A stretch of 64,000 bases of DNA from Planctomycetia bacterium. GTDB taxonomy: Bacteria; Planctomycetota; Phycisphaerae; UBA1845; UTPLA1. Positions 12,868 to 22,012 of this stretch are shown here, in pieces (position 1 is the first letter of the stretch; each line of letters begins with the position of its first letter). A program made the translations under genes and the position numbers. Location of the stretch: positions 1,906,470 through 1,970,469 of the forward strand of contig CP054187.1 in NCBI GenBank assembly GCA_015200345.1. The letters run 5' to 3'. Under the pieces are notes generated by a model. The model searched no databases and was not told the origin of the DNA. It saw only the letters and a program-made list of their open reading frames with translations.

Positions 12868-12945
12868 CTGGATTCCCTTTCAACTTGATCGGACCCGCGC
12901 CACATATCCGCCGCAGCGGGATTCACAAACGCGCGTCCCGCGGGG

Positions 12946-13455
12946 TCAATTCCGCGGCGCGATCGGCGGATCAACGTCTTCCACCATCTCCCCGGCTTCC
13001 ATCAACAGCTCGCGGGCCTTGAGGATCGACCCTTCCAACTGCTGCACCCGCGCGTCGTCGCGCGTTTTCCCTTCGCTCAAGAGCTTCTTGCGCTCGCTGA
13101 TGAACTCCTCCATGCGCAGGCGTATCTGGGCGTAGATCATGTTCGCCGCCTGCTCGCGCTTCTCCTCATCCGTCGTTGCCAGAACCGGTTCCTGCGCGGC
13201 GGTTGTTTGCGATTGCGACGGCGTGATCGGCTCCAGCCGCGTCGGATGAACCTGCGGCTTCTTCGTTTCGGCCGGCGCCGGCTCCGTGTGCGTCGCCGCC
13301 GCGACCTGGGCCGGCTCGGGCTTCGTCGGCGCGGCCGGTTCCGCCGCCTGCTTGTGCGCGGCCGGCTCGCTCGACGAATTCGAACAACCCCAAGCCATCA
13401 TTGCGGCGACCGACAACACCGCGCCGCGCGAAAATTGCTTCCATACGGTTGACAT
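12946..13455 (-). CDS. Hypothetical lipoprotein, Pro/Ala-rich linker and helical C-terminus
   Basis: The ATG at 13455 is chosen because GGGAG stands nine bases upstream; it gives 169 residues (an earlier in-frame start adds 19). The signal peptide ends in the lipobox MAWGC. About 70 residues rich in Ala, Pro, Glu and Thr (EPAAPTKPEPAQVAAAT) follow. A charged alpha-helical C-terminus (IRLRMEEFISERKKLL, QQLEGSILKARELL) may form a coiled coil. No family is recognised. A terminator follows on the left. Confidence 0.7.
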   Translation of the reverse strand: MSTVWKQFSRGAVLSVAAMMAWGCSNSSSEPAAHKQAAEPAAPTKPEPAQVAAATHTEPAPAETKKPQVHPTRLEPITPSQSQTTAAQEPVLATTDEEKREQAANMIYAQIRLRMEEFISERKKLLSEGKTRDDARVQQLEGSILKARELLMEAGEMVEDVDPPIAPRN

Positions 13456-13566
13456 CGAATCAGACTCCCGAATCAGGTTCTGGCGAGTTTTTGTTAGGGT
13501 ACGCTCCCACACTATGCTTCGGTGCCGCGCCGTCAGCCGGAGCGACCACCGACGGTTTCCTCAATG

Positions 13567-14004
13567 TCACGGCTTTCCAGCCGGCTGGGTCGACGCCGCG
13601 GGTGTGCCTGCGGCCGACTGCGCCGGCGCCTTTTTCCAGTCCGTCTCCTGCGGGCGAATCACTTCGATCATCGTCGCGACGAGCTGCGCGCTGTCCCCCG
13701 AACCATCCTTGTATCCCGTCACGATGATCCGGTCATTCTCGCGGATGTCTTCCAGCTTCTGGGCGCGGCCGTTGATGACCACTTCCGTATTCTCGCGGAT
13801 GGTTCCTCGAAGCTCGCGTTCCACGCCGCGATCGTCCTTGAAGACCATCGACACGTCGTTGTTCTTCAAGTCGATGTGCTTGGCGATCCCTTCGATCTTT
13901 CGGACCTTCGGCGACTTCTTTTCCTTGTCGGAGCAACCGGCGATTCCCAACACGGCCGTCAGCAGCCCGACAACGCACCGCACTCCCCAGGATCGATTCA
14001 TCAC
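13567..14004 (-). CDS. Hypothetical small lipoprotein
   Basis: The 145-residue protein starts with tandem start codons at 14004/14001. The signal peptide ends LGIAGCSD, a lipobox. The mature part (VRKIEGIAKHIDLKNNDVSMVF to DRIIVTGYKD) looks like a small beta-barrel similar to the OB-like fold of periplasmic domains handling bound factors, but no named family is assigned. The C-terminus is a Ala/Pro/Thr tail. It is 111 bases upstream of, and parallel to, the preceding lipoprotein gene. Confidence 0.65.
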   Translation of the reverse strand: MMNRSWGVRCVVGLLTAVLGIAGCSDKEKKSPKVRKIEGIAKHIDLKNNDVSMVFKDDRGVERELRGTIRENTEVVINGRAQKLEDIRENDRIIVTGYKDGSGDSAQLVATMIEVIRPQETDWKKAPAQSAAGTPAASTQPAGKP

Positions 14005-14188
14005 TGCCCTGACTCCCTGCGGGTCCGACTCACACTGTTGCGTGCTTAGTCCGTCCCTACCCGCCTACAGCTCGCTCACTCTAAGGCACGCCGCCGCGTG
14101 GGGAAAGACCACATCGGGTGGCTCGTTGATTGTTACGTTCCCGTGATGGGTTCAGAAGAAGTAAACGGCTCCCGCTGGAACCCGTCGA

Positions 14189-14217
14189 TTGAACCGCAAC
14201 GTTTTGTAGGTTAAGAT
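14189..14217 (+). promoter_or_regulatory. Promoter TTGAAC-N17-TAAGAT
   Basis: The -35 TTGAAC (14189-14194), 17-base spacer and -10 TAAGAT (14212-14217) sit about 42 bases before the ATG of the M28 peptidase, whose Shine-Dalgarno is GAAGGA. Confidence 0.55.
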
Positions 14218-14258
14218 ATTACGATCGTCGCCCCACACTTTTTTGAAGGAACCATTCC

Positions 14259-17018
14259 ATGCTTAACTCTCGCCGCTTTGCACGTATCGCCCTGGTTCTG
14301 TTCTTGGCGATTGCTGTCCTGCCGGCTCGCGCATCGGAGAATGCCGCCGACAAACGCCGTTCCGACAGCGCCGCGCTCTTTTCCGAGGCAGATTACCTTC
14401 GCCACGTCAGCACACTCGCCGACGACTCCTTCGAAGGCCGCGGAACCGGGCAGGAGGGCATCGACAAGGCCGCGGAGTACATCGCCGCGCGCTTCGAGGA
14501 ATGGGGCGTTCAGCCCGGCGGTGACGACCACACTTACTTCCAAAACTTCACGCTCAAACTCAAAAGTCAGGTGGCCCAGGGCACACGACTGGCGGTCGGC
14601 ATGAATGATCGACCGACGCGCCGCGCCGCGACCCTCCACGAGGACTACATCCCGTTTCCGTTTTCATCCAACGGCAGCTTCAGCGGAGAAGTCGTTTTCG
14701 CGGGATACGGAATCGTCAAGGACGACGCGGGCTACAACGACTACGCGGGAATTGATGTCGCCGACAAAATCGTGCTCGTGCTGCGGCGCGGGCCGAAGTT
14801 CGGCGATTTCTCCGTGCAGGATTCCGCCTTCCGCGCGAAGGCCTCGCGCGCAGCCGGCCGCGACGCCGCGGCGCTGCTCGTGGTCAATCCCGCTGATGAC
14901 GAAGAAGGTGACAAGCTGTTCGATTTCAACGCGCAGGGAACGGCGCGATTCGGCGGACGCGGCTACGGCATCCCCATGATTCACATCAGCCGCAAACTGG
15001 CCGACCGCATGCTGCGAGCCGGGGGCTTGGGCGGGCTGGAGGCCGCCCAGAAGCGAATCGAGGAAACACAGAAGCCGGCCTCGGCTGTGCTGAAGGGCGT
15101 GACGATTCGCGGGCGCGTCGAGATCGAACCGATCGAGTCCCCGGTGCGCAACATCATCGGCATCGTGCCCGGAACCGGTCCGCAGAAAGACGAATACATC
15201 GTCATGGGGGCGCACTACGACCATCTCGGCATTCGTAACAAGGGCACGTCGGAGTTCAACCCGGAAAAAGACATCAGCAACGGCGCCGACGACAACGCAT
15301 CGGGCACGACGCTCGTGATGATGCTGGCCCGCGCCTTCGCCTCGGGCAAACCGCCGAATCGGACGATGGTCTTCATGCTTTTCACCGGTGAAGAGATGGG
15401 TCTGCTCGGCTCGGCGCACTACGCCAACAATCCCACCATCGACCTGACCAAAGTCAACGCCATGCTCAACTTCGACATGGTCGGCCGGCTCAAGGACAAC
15501 AAGCTCGAAGTCGGCGGCATGCGCACCGGCGGGTTTGAAGACCTGGTCCACCGCCTCGCCGAACCCTACGGTTTTACGATTCGCGATGGCGGCGGCGGGC
15601 GCGGCCCGTCGGACCACACCAGCTTTTACAACAAGGACATCCCGGTGCTGTTCTTCTTCACCGGGCTGCACAAGCAATATCACCAGCCCGAGGACGATAC
15701 GCCTCTGCTGAACATCGAGGGCGCCGTGCGAATCGCCCGCTTCGGCGCTGACATCGTTGACGAGATCGACGCGCGCTCCGAGCGCATCGTGTTCACGCAA
15801 GACACGAGCCGCGCTCGCATCTCGCGGCAGGATACGCCCGACGACGAGCCGCAGGTCGCCACGGCCTCTCCCGCTGACGAACCGGAGCGCCTGCGTCTGG
15901 GCATCGTGCCTGACATGGACAACGATCAACCCGGTGTTGTCATCGCCCAGGTTGTCGACGGCTCCCCCGCAGCCGCCGCGGGATTGAAGGCGGGCGATCG
16001 CCTGATGGCCATCGGCGAGAAGCGCATTGCCGGCGTGATGGACATTGCCGGCGCGCTAAGCGCCTTCAAGTGGGGCGAAACGGCGCGCGTGCGCATTGTG
16101 CGCGACGGTGAGCGGAAGTCGATTGACGTGAAGTTCCCCGCGCGAGCAGCCGTGGCCGCCCGACCGGCCCCGGATCGCGCGCGGCCTGACCGCGAACGCC
16201 GCCGAGAGGACGCTCGCGAGCGCGGCCCCGGCGACGCCGACACGGCCACCGCGCCCGGCTCCATCGAGCGGTCGCTCAACGAGCTGGTCGGCCGCATGGC
16301 GGATTTGAGCGGCGGCGATTGCACCGTGAACATCAAGGGCCAGAACGTGGACATCACGCTCACGGTCGCCGCAAGACATGAAAGCGACAGGCGTCTTGTA
16401 TCACAGATCGGCCGCTCGCTGGACGCCGCGGTCCGCGGCGACGTGCGCATCGGCGTGTCGTTCAATCTTTCGCGCGGCCGCGGCCAGGAACCTTCCAATC
16501 CGCTCCGCGGCCCGTTCCGAGATCGACCCGGCGGACGGCGCGGCATGCAGTCCACCGCGGACGCCGGCGAGGAAGACATGACCACACGACCGCGACGCGA
16601 CAACCGCCCTGAACGGCCCCAGCCACCGGCTACGCCTGCGCCGCCGCGCGCCGCGGGCGGCGATCCTACGCAAAAGGCCGCCAAGAAAGACCCGCACGCG
16701 CACGCCGACGATGAAGTCGCCGCCGTGCCCATGCCGAAGGTGCGCCTGGGCATCCTGCCGACCTACGGCGAATCCGAAGGCCGCGGTTACGAAATCACCG
16801 GCGTGGTGGACGACGGCCCGGCCGCGAAGGCAGGCATGAAGAACAACGATCGCATCCTGAAGATCGGGGGCAAAAACGTGACAGATGTCTATTCCTACAT
16901 GGAGGCCCTCGCCGGCTACAAGCCCGGCGATGAAGTCACCGTCGTCGTCCTGCGCGGCGACCGGGAAATCACCCTGACGATCAAGAGCGCTCCGCAGAAG
17001 TCGCTCGACGCCGATTAA
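14259..17018 (+). CDS. Exported M28 metallopeptidase with PA insert and two PDZ domains
   Basis: The 919-residue protein has a signal peptide (RIALVLFLAIAVLPARA). A protease-associated region (about 110-290) interrupts the front part. The M28 zinc aminopeptidase domain follows, with ligands in GAHYDHLG (His319), GADDNASG (Asp344), TGEEMGLLGS (Glu378-Glu379), NFDMVGR and GPSDHTSF. Two PDZ domains come next, at about 545-630 and 827-912 (VRLGILPTYGES, DDGPAAKAGMKNNDRILKIGG). They are separated by a charged, Pro/Arg-rich linker that also contains a short folded stretch (VNIKGQNVDITLTVAA). PDZ domains suggest peptide or protein targeting in the periplasm. It has its own promoter and appears monocistronic. 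Confidence 0.9.
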   Translation: MLNSRRFARIALVLFLAIAVLPARASENAADKRRSDSAALFSEADYLRHVSTLADDSFEGRGTGQEGIDKAAEYIAARFEEWGVQPGGDDHTYFQNFTLKLKSQVAQGTRLAVGMNDRPTRRAATLHEDYIPFPFSSNGSFSGEVVFAGYGIVKDDAGYNDYAGIDVADKIVLVLRRGPKFGDFSVQDSAFRAKASRAAGRDAAALLVVNPADDEEGDKLFDFNAQGTARFGGRGYGIPMIHISRKLADRMLRAGGLGGLEAAQKRIEETQKPASAVLKGVTIRGRVEIEPIESPVRNIIGIVPGTGPQKDEYIVMGAHYDHLGIRNKGTSEFNPEKDISNGADDNASGTTLVMMLARAFASGKPPNRTMVFMLFTGEEMGLLGSAHYANNPTIDLTKVNAMLNFDMVGRLKDNKLEVGGMRTGGFEDLVHRLAEPYGFTIRDGGGGRGPSDHTSFYNKDIPVLFFFTGLHKQYHQPEDDTPLLNIEGAVRIARFGADIVDEIDARSERIVFTQDTSRARISRQDTPDDEPQVATASPADEPERLRLGIVPDMDNDQPGVVIAQVVDGSPAAAAGLKAGDRLMAIGEKRIAGVMDIAGALSAFKWGETARVRIVRDGERKSIDVKFPARAAVAARPAPDRARPDRERRREDARERGPGDADTATAPGSIERSLNELVGRMADLSGGDCTVNIKGQNVDITLTVAARHESDRRLVSQIGRSLDAAVRGDVRIGVSFNLSRGRGQEPSNPLRGPFRDRPGGRRGMQSTADAGEEDMTTRPRRDNRPERPQPPATPAPPRAAGGDPTQKAAKKDPHAHADDEVAAVPMPKVRLGILPTYGESEGRGYEITGVVDDGPAAKAGMKNNDRILKIGGKNVTDVYSYMEALAGYKPGDEVTVVVLRGDREITLTIKSAPQKSLDAD

Positions 17019-17117
17019 CCTCGCGGATCTCCGGCATCCGTGCGCGTGTTAACCGAACTCGCGGAATGCCTCGCGCTAACCCCTTGTCGCCGCACGCCTT
17101 TTACGGCCCGCGCCGCC

Positions 17118-17146
17118 TTGTGACGCTCGCTTCCGCCCCGTAGAAT
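17118..17146 (+). promoter_or_regulatory. Promoter TTGTGA-N17-TAGAAT
   Basis: The -35 TTGTGA (17118-17123), exactly 17 bases, then -10 TAGAAT (17141-17146). It precedes the EF-G-like gene, with an expected leader of about 97 bases. Confidence 0.55.
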
Positions 17147-17249
17147 CGCACGTCTTGTCGACCGGCAGGTCCGGCGCGGAAGGCTCGGCGTCGGCACTCG
17201 CCGGTCGCGGACGCGAATCGGTATCTTCGTTTCACCCTACGGAGGCCGT

Positions 17250-19286
17250 ATGCCCGGTTATACCATCCAGGACATCCGCAACATCGCCCTCGTCGGTCAC
17301 AGCGGCGCGGGAAAGACTTCTCTCGCCGAAGCCATCCTCCACGCCGCCGGCGTCACCAACCGGCTCGGCAGCACCGCCGACAAAACCAGTATTCTCGATG
17401 TCGACGACGAAGAGAAGGAACGCGGTATTTCCATCGAGTCGCATCTTCTCAACGTCCCCCTCGACGGCCGGACTCTCAACATCATCGACACTCCCGGCGC
17501 GCCCGACTTCATCGGTCCCGCCATCGCCGCGCTCGCCGCCGTCGAGACCGCCGTCATCGTCATCCACGCCGGCGCCGGCATTCAGGTCAACACCCGTCGA
17601 ATGAAGGACCTCGCCGGCGCCTGCGGACTCGCCCGCGCCGTTGTCATCAATCGCATCGATGCCGACAACGCCGATCTTGCCGGCCTTATCAACGCCCTCA
17701 AGGAAACCTTCGGCCCCCAGGTCACGCCGGTCAATCTGCCCGTCAACGGCGGCAAGGGCGTCATCGACTGCATAGACAACACCACGGGCGATTCCGATGT
17801 CGGCGATGTCGCCGAAGCCCACACCAACCTCGTCGAACGCATCGCCGAAGTCGATGACGCCCTGATCGCCAAATACTTCGACACCGGTGCGCTCTCCCAC
17901 GACGAGATCGAGCACCACTTCCCTCGCGCCATCGCCGAAGGAAAGGTCTGCCCCGTCCTCTTCACCAACGCCCGCACCGGCGTCGGCGTCAAGGAACTTC
18001 TTCAGTTCATCGCTCACGACTGCCCGGCGCCCATCGAAGGCGCCCAGCGACGACTCGTCCACGGCGAAACCGAGACGCCCATCGATCCCAATCCCAACGG
18101 CCCCTTTGTTGGCCAGGTCTTCAAGATCGCCGTCGATCCCAAGAGCCACATCAAGTACGCCTTCATTCGCGCCTTCGCGGGGACGCTCAAGAGCGACGCC
18201 AACCTTATCCTGCCCGGCGAGAAGAAGGGCTTCCGCCCCGGCCACCTGCTCAAGTTCCAGGGCGCCACGCCCAAAGAAATCGACGAAGGAATCGCCGGTG
18301 ACATCTTCGCCGTCGGCAAGCTCGATTTGCACATCGGCAACACCGTCTTCGTCGATCAGGGCGAAGGGAAGATCGCCATGCCGCGCACGCCCACGCCCAT
18401 GTTCTCCCTCGCCGTCGAGCCAAAGGCCCGTGGCGACGAAGCCAAGATCGGTGAAGCCATGCGCCGCTTCACCGATACCGATCCCTGCTTCCGTTCACAT
18501 TACGACGCTCAAACCCACGAACTGGTCATCAGCGGCATCGGCGATCTGCACCTGCGCGTCATCCTTTCCCGCATGCACCGGCTTTATAAACTCGACGTGA
18601 ACACCAAGCCGCCCAAGATTCCCTATCGCGAGACGATCACCGCACAGGCCGACGGCCACCACCGACACAAGAAGCAGACCGGCGGCGCGGGGCAGTTCGG
18701 CGAAGTCTTCCTGAAGGTCTATCCGCTCCCGCGCGGCAGCGAGCCGCCGATGGAATGGTCATGGGACATCTTCGGCGGCGCCATCCCCGGGCAGTTCGAG
18801 CCTGCGATCAAGAAAGGCGTCGTCGAGCTGATGGGGCAGGGCGCGCTGGCCGGCTTCCCGATTCAGGATGTCAAAATCAGCATCACCGACGGCAAACACC
18901 ATCCGGTCGACTCGAAGGAAGTCGCCTTCAAGACCGCGGGCAAGCTGGCCTTCAAAGACGCGTTTCTCAAAGCAAAGCCCGTCCTGCTCGAGCCGATCGT
19001 CAACATCGAGGTCACCGTCCCCGCCGACAACGTCGGCGACATCACCGGCGATCTCGCCCAGCGCCGCGGCCGACCGAGCGGCCAGGACATGCTTCCCGGC
19101 AATTTCGCCGTCATCAAGGCGCAGGTCCCGCTGGCGAAAGTGGCGGATTATCACTCACGTCTAAGTTCCATCTCCGGCGGCAAGGGCAGCTTCGCCATGG
19201 AGCTGTCGCACTACGAACCCGTGCCCGCCAACGAGGCCCAGGCCATCATCGCGGCCTACAAGCCGCACAAGGATGAGGACGAGTAG
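17250..19286 (+). CDS. Elongation factor G-like GTPase (EF-G paralogue)
   Basis: This 678-residue translational GTPase is preceded by GGAGG. G1 is GHSGAGKTS (16-24), G3 is DTPGAPDF (80-87) and G4 reads NRID instead of NKxD. Switch I has RGISI (58-62), where canonical EF-G has RGITI, so the Mg-coordinating Thr is Ser. Domain II, domain III, domain IV (KKQTGGAGQFGEVFLKVYP) and domain V (GDLAQRRGRPSG) are all present. It best fits the EF-G2-like paralogues found beside a canonical fusA in many bacteria. The absence of str-operon neighbours (rpsL, rpsG, tuf) supports a paralogue. Its role in translocation or ribosome recycling cannot be decided. Confidence 0.85.
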   Translation: MPGYTIQDIRNIALVGHSGAGKTSLAEAILHAAGVTNRLGSTADKTSILDVDDEEKERGISIESHLLNVPLDGRTLNIIDTPGAPDFIGPAIAALAAVETAVIVIHAGAGIQVNTRRMKDLAGACGLARAVVINRIDADNADLAGLINALKETFGPQVTPVNLPVNGGKGVIDCIDNTTGDSDVGDVAEAHTNLVERIAEVDDALIAKYFDTGALSHDEIEHHFPRAIAEGKVCPVLFTNARTGVGVKELLQFIAHDCPAPIEGAQRRLVHGETETPIDPNPNGPFVGQVFKIAVDPKSHIKYAFIRAFAGTLKSDANLILPGEKKGFRPGHLLKFQGATPKEIDEGIAGDIFAVGKLDLHIGNTVFVDQGEGKIAMPRTPTPMFSLAVEPKARGDEAKIGEAMRRFTDTDPCFRSHYDAQTHELVISGIGDLHLRVILSRMHRLYKLDVNTKPPKIPYRETITAQADGHHRHKKQTGGAGQFGEVFLKVYPLPRGSEPPMEWSWDIFGGAIPGQFEPAIKKGVVELMGQGALAGFPIQDVKISITDGKHHPVDSKEVAFKTAGKLAFKDAFLKAKPVLLEPIVNIEVTVPADNVGDITGDLAQRRGRPSGQDMLPGNFAVIKAQVPLAKVADYHSRLSSISGGKGSFAMELSHYEPVPANEAQAIIAAYKPHKDEDE

Positions 19287-19327
19287 CCGCGCCGAACGGT
19301 CGCCGCGCATCAGGAATCCACCTCACC

Positions 19328-20344
19328 ATGAGAGCGAACAACGTGCAGGACACCCACGCATGCGGCGTGGCCACCGGCGCGGCACCCACCGCGGCCAATC
19401 AATCCGCCACGGCGACGCCCCATGCGGCAGCCTCCGCGACGCCCTCCGAGCGGCCGATCCATCCCATCACCCGCGCACGCATCGCACTGGTCCGCGCCTT
19501 GCTCATGGCGTGGGTCCGGGCCTTCTCGCTCAAGGGCCTCTACGGTCTGGGGCGATTCTTCGGCACGTGCGAGTACCTCTGCGATTACAACCGACGACGA
19601 CGCGTGCGACGAAAACTGCACCAATTTTTCAAGGATGAGCTTTCGCCCGCCCGCGTGCGGCTGATCACCTGGCGATACTTCATGCGCATCCGCTGCGACA
19701 AGATGTTCTACACCATCATGGATCGCATCCCGCGGGACAAACTGTTCAAGCGCATCAAGCTCAAAGGCATCGACCAGATCGACGAGGCCCTACAACGCGG
19801 ACGGGGCGTGTACGTCGCGCTCTGCCACTTCGGCTCCCATCACATCGCCGGACTCATGATGGCCCTGCTGGGATACGACATCGCGGGCGTGCGCGACGAC
19901 AAGGAAAGCGTCGTGCGGCGCTACATCATGCAGAAATACCGCGAGACCTTCCCCGAAGTCGCGCGAATGAAAATGTTCTACTCATCGAGCTTTCCCCGGC
20001 AGATCATGCGCCACATGCAGCAAAACGGCATCGTCGCCAGCCTGCTCGACGTCGATCGACGCCGCGGCGAGACCACGCGCATGCACCCGGTCAACATCTT
20101 CGGCGAGGAGCGCGAGTTCCTTGCCGGCCCCGTGCAGATGGCCATCCGTTGCGGCGCAACGACCTTTCAAGGGTTCGTCGTCTCGCGGCGAAACTTTTAT
20201 TATCAGCTGATTATCGATGAGAAGCTGATCGATCCCGACCAGCCCGAAGCCGAGGACGTCATCGTTCAGCGCGTCATGCAGCACTACGCCAACAACGTCG
20301 AGGCCTTTGCCCGGCGGCACCCCGATCATCTGATGAAGATCTAG
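19328..20344 (+). CDS. LpxL/HtrB-type lysophospholipid (lipid A) acyltransferase-like protein
   Basis: The 338 residues match the lipid A late acyltransferase family that adds secondary acyl chains to Kdo-lipid A on the inner membrane. Evidence is GVYVALCHFGSHH, NGIVASLLDVDRR, VNIFGEEREFLAGPVQMAI and GATTFQGFVVSRR. The N-terminal 45 residues are a low-complexity Ala/Thr extension, so a later start is possible. The catalytic HX4(D/E) motif reads His-Phe-Gly-Ser-His-His, so the acidic partner is absent. It follows the EF-G-like gene by 41 bases and shares a palindromic CTAG at its stop with the convergent gene on the minus strand. Confidence 0.8.
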   Translation: MRANNVQDTHACGVATGAAPTAANQSATATPHAAASATPSERPIHPITRARIALVRALLMAWVRAFSLKGLYGLGRFFGTCEYLCDYNRRRRVRRKLHQFFKDELSPARVRLITWRYFMRIRCDKMFYTIMDRIPRDKLFKRIKLKGIDQIDEALQRGRGVYVALCHFGSHHIAGLMMALLGYDIAGVRDDKESVVRRYIMQKYRETFPEVARMKMFYSSSFPRQIMRHMQQNGIVASLLDVDRRRGETTRMHPVNIFGEEREFLAGPVQMAIRCGATTFQGFVVSRRNFYYQLIIDEKLIDPDQPEAEDVIVQRVMQHYANNVEAFARRHPDHLMKI

Positions 20345-20739
20345 CGGCGCGGCGGAGGCCGGCGCAGCGGAAGATTGCGACCCAGCCGCTGACGCGCGTT
20401 GCGCTCGACCTCATTGCGCTCGCTCTGTTCGACGGCCCGCAGGAATCCCCCGGCCTGCCGGCGCGCCTGCTCCGCTGCCAGAAGATCGGCACGACTGATC
20501 TCCCCCACCACCGCCGAGAAGTCGGAATCGAGCAGGGCCTCCTGCGCCGCAGCCAGATTGGACCGCACGATCGCCTCCAGCGCCGCATCCACCGGCGGCT
20601 GCCCATCGGATTCATTGGACGGCATCTCGATCCGCGCCGGCAACCGCTCGACCGCGGGCGTCGACGAACCAGGCGGCCGGCGAATCGGACGGATGCGCGC
20701 GGACAGCAGCGAGTTGATCGGTGGTTTTTCGTGACTCAA
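20341..20739 (-). CDS. Hypothetical Ala/Arg-rich protein
   Basis: This open frame downstream of the GT2 gene encodes about 132 residues from the TTG at 20739. An ATG at 20829 would overlap the GT2 gene by 59 bases, and another ATG lies at 20625; no Shine-Dalgarno decides. The C-terminal two thirds look alpha-helical (AALEAIVRSNLAAAQEALL, SRADLLAAEQARRQAGGF), and the end is Arg/Pro-rich. No family is recognised. Its stop codon is part of a CTAG that is also the stop of the acyltransferase gene on the other strand. Confidence 0.5.
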   Translation of the reverse strand: MSHEKPPINSLLSARIRPIRRPPGSSTPAVERLPARIEMPSNESDGQPPVDAALEAIVRSNLAAAQEALLDSDFSAVVGEISRADLLAAEQARRQAGGFLRAVEQSERNEVERNARQRLGRNLPLRRPPPRR

Positions 20740-20770
20740 GACGACTGCCCGATCCGTGCAGCTCGCACGA

Positions 20771-22012
20771 TCACACCAACGCGCCCGGCCGCGTGCCAGT
20801 TTCCACGGGCAGTCCCGCAATCGACGCATGCCGCGCCGAACTCACCGCGGGCGATTCCGCGCCCAGCCACGGCGCGGGCGACACGACCGGTAGACCCGGC
20901 CACGTCGCCGACAGCCGCTCGGCTTCATCCTCCGCCACGCCCGGCGAAAGCGAACCGATCACGACGCCATCGACCCCGCTCCCATCGAATGCATCGGTCG
21001 AAACGACCTCCGCGTTTCGCCAGATGCCGGAATCTCCGCCGCCATCATAGACGCGTTCGAGCCAAAGTCCAGTTTTTTTCAGCAGATCAAGCAGTTGTTC
21101 GCAGCCTTTGCCGCGGCCCCACACCGCCACGCGCCGCACGGCGCACTTATCGGCCCACGACCGAATCGCCGCGCAAGCTCGATCCAGGCCCATCAGGCGC
21201 TCAAATTGTAATTCAGACATCGGTCGCGATTTAACGCCACGCGACAGAATCGCCCGCGCCTCCGCGCGGCCCGCCTCGAACCCCGCCATCGCGCCTTCCT
21301 TCCGCGCGACCCGCTCGTATCGCTCGAACGTCGACTCGATCAGGTCCGCTCGCAGCGATGCCGGCGCATGCCGCGCCCACATGCGCACGTTGTTCCGCAC
21401 CAGCAACCGCAGCATCCGATTGTTGTCGCGATTGCGCGTCACGCGCCCGTGCCAGACGAGCAACTCCCCGCGCGGCTCCACGCGCCAGCCGTTCCTCCAC
21501 AACTTGCACGCCAGATCATACTCCTCGGCGTAATACTCGTAGTCCGTCGGATACCCGCCGACCGCGAGAAACGCCTCGCGCCGCACGGCCCCGCCGCAAT
21601 TAAAAAAGATGCCCGGAACCCCGCCCGCATCGTGACGATGCGGCGGATCCGTTAATCGAACCCGACACGCCATCGCCGCCAGCGACGCGTCGCACGCGAA
21701 CAGTCCTCCCAGCGCGTCGATGACGCCCGGTGCAGGGTGGCTGTCGTCGTCCAGCATCAGCAGCACGCGCCCCTCCGCCGCCGCTGCGCCGAGGTTTCGC
21801 GCCGCGCAGCCGATGTTGCGCGACAGGTGAATCCAGCGCACGTCCGGATGATCGGCCGCCAGGGCGGAAGTCTCGTCCGTCGAGCCGTTGTCGAGGACGA
21901 TCACTTCAAACGCTCGATCGGGCAGTTCGCGCAGCCGAGCCAGCGTCGCGCGCAACACCGCTGCGCGGTTATGTGTCGGTATAATGACACTACATTCACA
22001 CGCCGGCCGCAT
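20771..22012 (-). CDS. GT2 family glycosyltransferase with extra Rossmann-like C-terminal domain
   Basis: The 413-residue protein begins SVIIPTHNRAAVLRATL, a GT-A fold opener. LLMLDDDSHPAP carries the metal-binding DxD, and YEYYAEEYDLACKLW the acceptor-side acidic motif (EED). The last third contains a nucleotide-binding-like turn (VAVWGRGKGCEQLLDLL) and a domain not typical of GT2, which may bind a nucleotide or sugar. It is inverting in family. It overlaps the end of the upstream bifunctional sugar enzyme by 17 bases, so both are translated from one mRNA. Role in LPS-core or polysaccharide synthesis is inferred from neighbours. Confidence 0.85.
   Translation of the reverse strand: MRPACECSVIIPTHNRAAVLRATLARLRELPDRAFEVIVLDNGSTDETSALAADHPDVRWIHLSRNIGCAARNLGAAAAEGRVLLMLDDDSHPAPGVIDALGGLFACDASLAAMACRVRLTDPPHRHDAGGVPGIFFNCGGAVRREAFLAVGGYPTDYEYYAEEYDLACKLWRNGWRVEPRGELLVWHGRVTRNRDNNRMLRLLVRNNVRMWARHAPASLRADLIESTFERYERVARKEGAMAGFEAGRAEARAILSRGVKSRPMSELQFERLMGLDRACAAIRSWADKCAVRRVAVWGRGKGCEQLLDLLKKTGLWLERVYDGGGDSGIWRNAEVVSTDAFDGSGVDGVVIGSLSPGVAEDEAERLSATWPGLPVVSPAPWLGAESPAVSSARHASIAGLPVETGTRPGALV

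Noticed and set aside
17232-18332. 366-residue minus frame within the EF-G-like gene
   Set aside because: Shadow of EF-G motifs on the other strand.
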